Source: Prorocentrum cordatum (lineage: Eukaryota > Sar > Dinophyceae > Prorocentrales > Prorocentraceae). Taken from it: a stretch of DNA of 64,000 nt. Made by a program: the position numbers and the translations under genes. How positions within the stretch are numbered: the first letter of the stretch is position 1; every line of letters starts with the position of its first letter. The stretch lies in the NCBI GenBank assembly GCA_963575745.1, contig CAUYUJ010018325.1, forward strand, positions 118,361 to 182,360, given 5' to 3'. The notes below the pieces were generated by a model. The model was not told the DNA's origin and searched no databases. It saw only the letters and a list, made by a program, of their open reading frames with translations. Of the stretch, positions 63,715 to 64,000 are shown piece by piece.

Positions 63715-63804
63715 AAGGAGGGCCTATCTCCCTTTGCAAGACTGGATTATCTTCCATTGGCCCAGGCGATGGGCTGTCGTCCTGTAGCCTAGACCGGGCA
63801 ACAA

Positions 63805-64000
63805 CGTGGGAGGAGGAGGATACGATGATGATGAGGAGGAGGAGGAGGAGGAGGAAACAATACGTAAAAACAATGCGCGCAACAACGAGGACGGCCAAAG
63901 TTGGCATCCAGAGAGCCCAAGATAGCCCAAGATGGATCCAAGAAGGTGTAACAGAGTTTCAAGACCCCCAGGAGGCCCTCCAAGAGAGCCCCAAGAGGCC
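63805..64000. repeat. GGA tract, ACGT-core repeat and CCAAGA minisatellite
   Basis: GATGATGAGGAGGAGG (63822-63856), then AACAATACGTAAAAACAATG (63857-63876), then GAGAGCCCAAGATAGCCCAA minisatellite running off the window edge. Confidence 0.8.

Overview
The window looks like nuclear DNA of a dinoflagellate. It is GC-rich, overwhelmingly repetitive, has no compact operons, and its few plausible genes are spread out, mostly on the + strand and often preceded by pyrimidine-rich AG acceptors. Two broken reverse-transcription relics resemble families I know from dinoflagellate genomes: an RT-like protein with a PKAKCF motif, and an RNase H module with CPRCG and DGSGG motifs. There is also a degenerate Helitron and one 22-nt stretch close to the conserved dinoflagellate spliced leader. 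I cannot name the species.

Layout. 0-12.5 kb holds two diverged copies of a block of about 3 kb (roughly 2.6-5.4 and 6.8-9.75 kb) and G-tract-armed elements built around minisatellites, clearest at 9.8-11.4 kb as an inverted repeat. 12.66-14.13 kb has a 386-bp tandem repeat ending in a GC hairpin plus CTAG. 14.13-16.55 kb is a giant imperfect palindrome. 16.6-17.6 kb is a CCAAGAGGCCCC-type minisatellite with conserved AT-rich islands, seen again at 25.8-26.4, 31.4-31.9 and 32.6-34.8 kb. 17.6-22.2 kb is the Helitron relic (Cys-rich N-terminal part, Helitron-like N domain, HUH Rep with paired tyrosines, no helicase seen). 23-31 kb holds nested tandem repeats. 35.4-36.6 kb is the RNase H relic. 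38.8 kb has a 165-bp palindromic MITE with a 7-bp target duplication. 41.1-43.4 kb (minus) is the RT-like relic, abutting a 1.6-kb ACGT-core array (43.4-45.0 kb).

45.9-63.7 kb is the gene-bearing part, all on +: an intact 275-aa protein, an OTU-type cysteine-protease-like exon with one frame change, a 214-aa protein, a long broken gene (52.6-55.5 kb), a 57.6-60.0 kb gene needing several frame changes and ending in a KOW-like/basic tail, and weaker fragments. The genes are separated by GGA microsatellites and short tandem repeats. A 100-N assembly gap sits in a TAC repeat at 61.4 kb.

No pathway can be reconstructed. The window is mainly a record of repeat expansion, Helitron and retroelement decay, and dinoflagellate-type genes whose reading frames are interrupted, partly at homopolymer runs, so some breaks may be assembly errors. 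No rRNA, tRNA, CRISPR or bacterial-type operon was seen.
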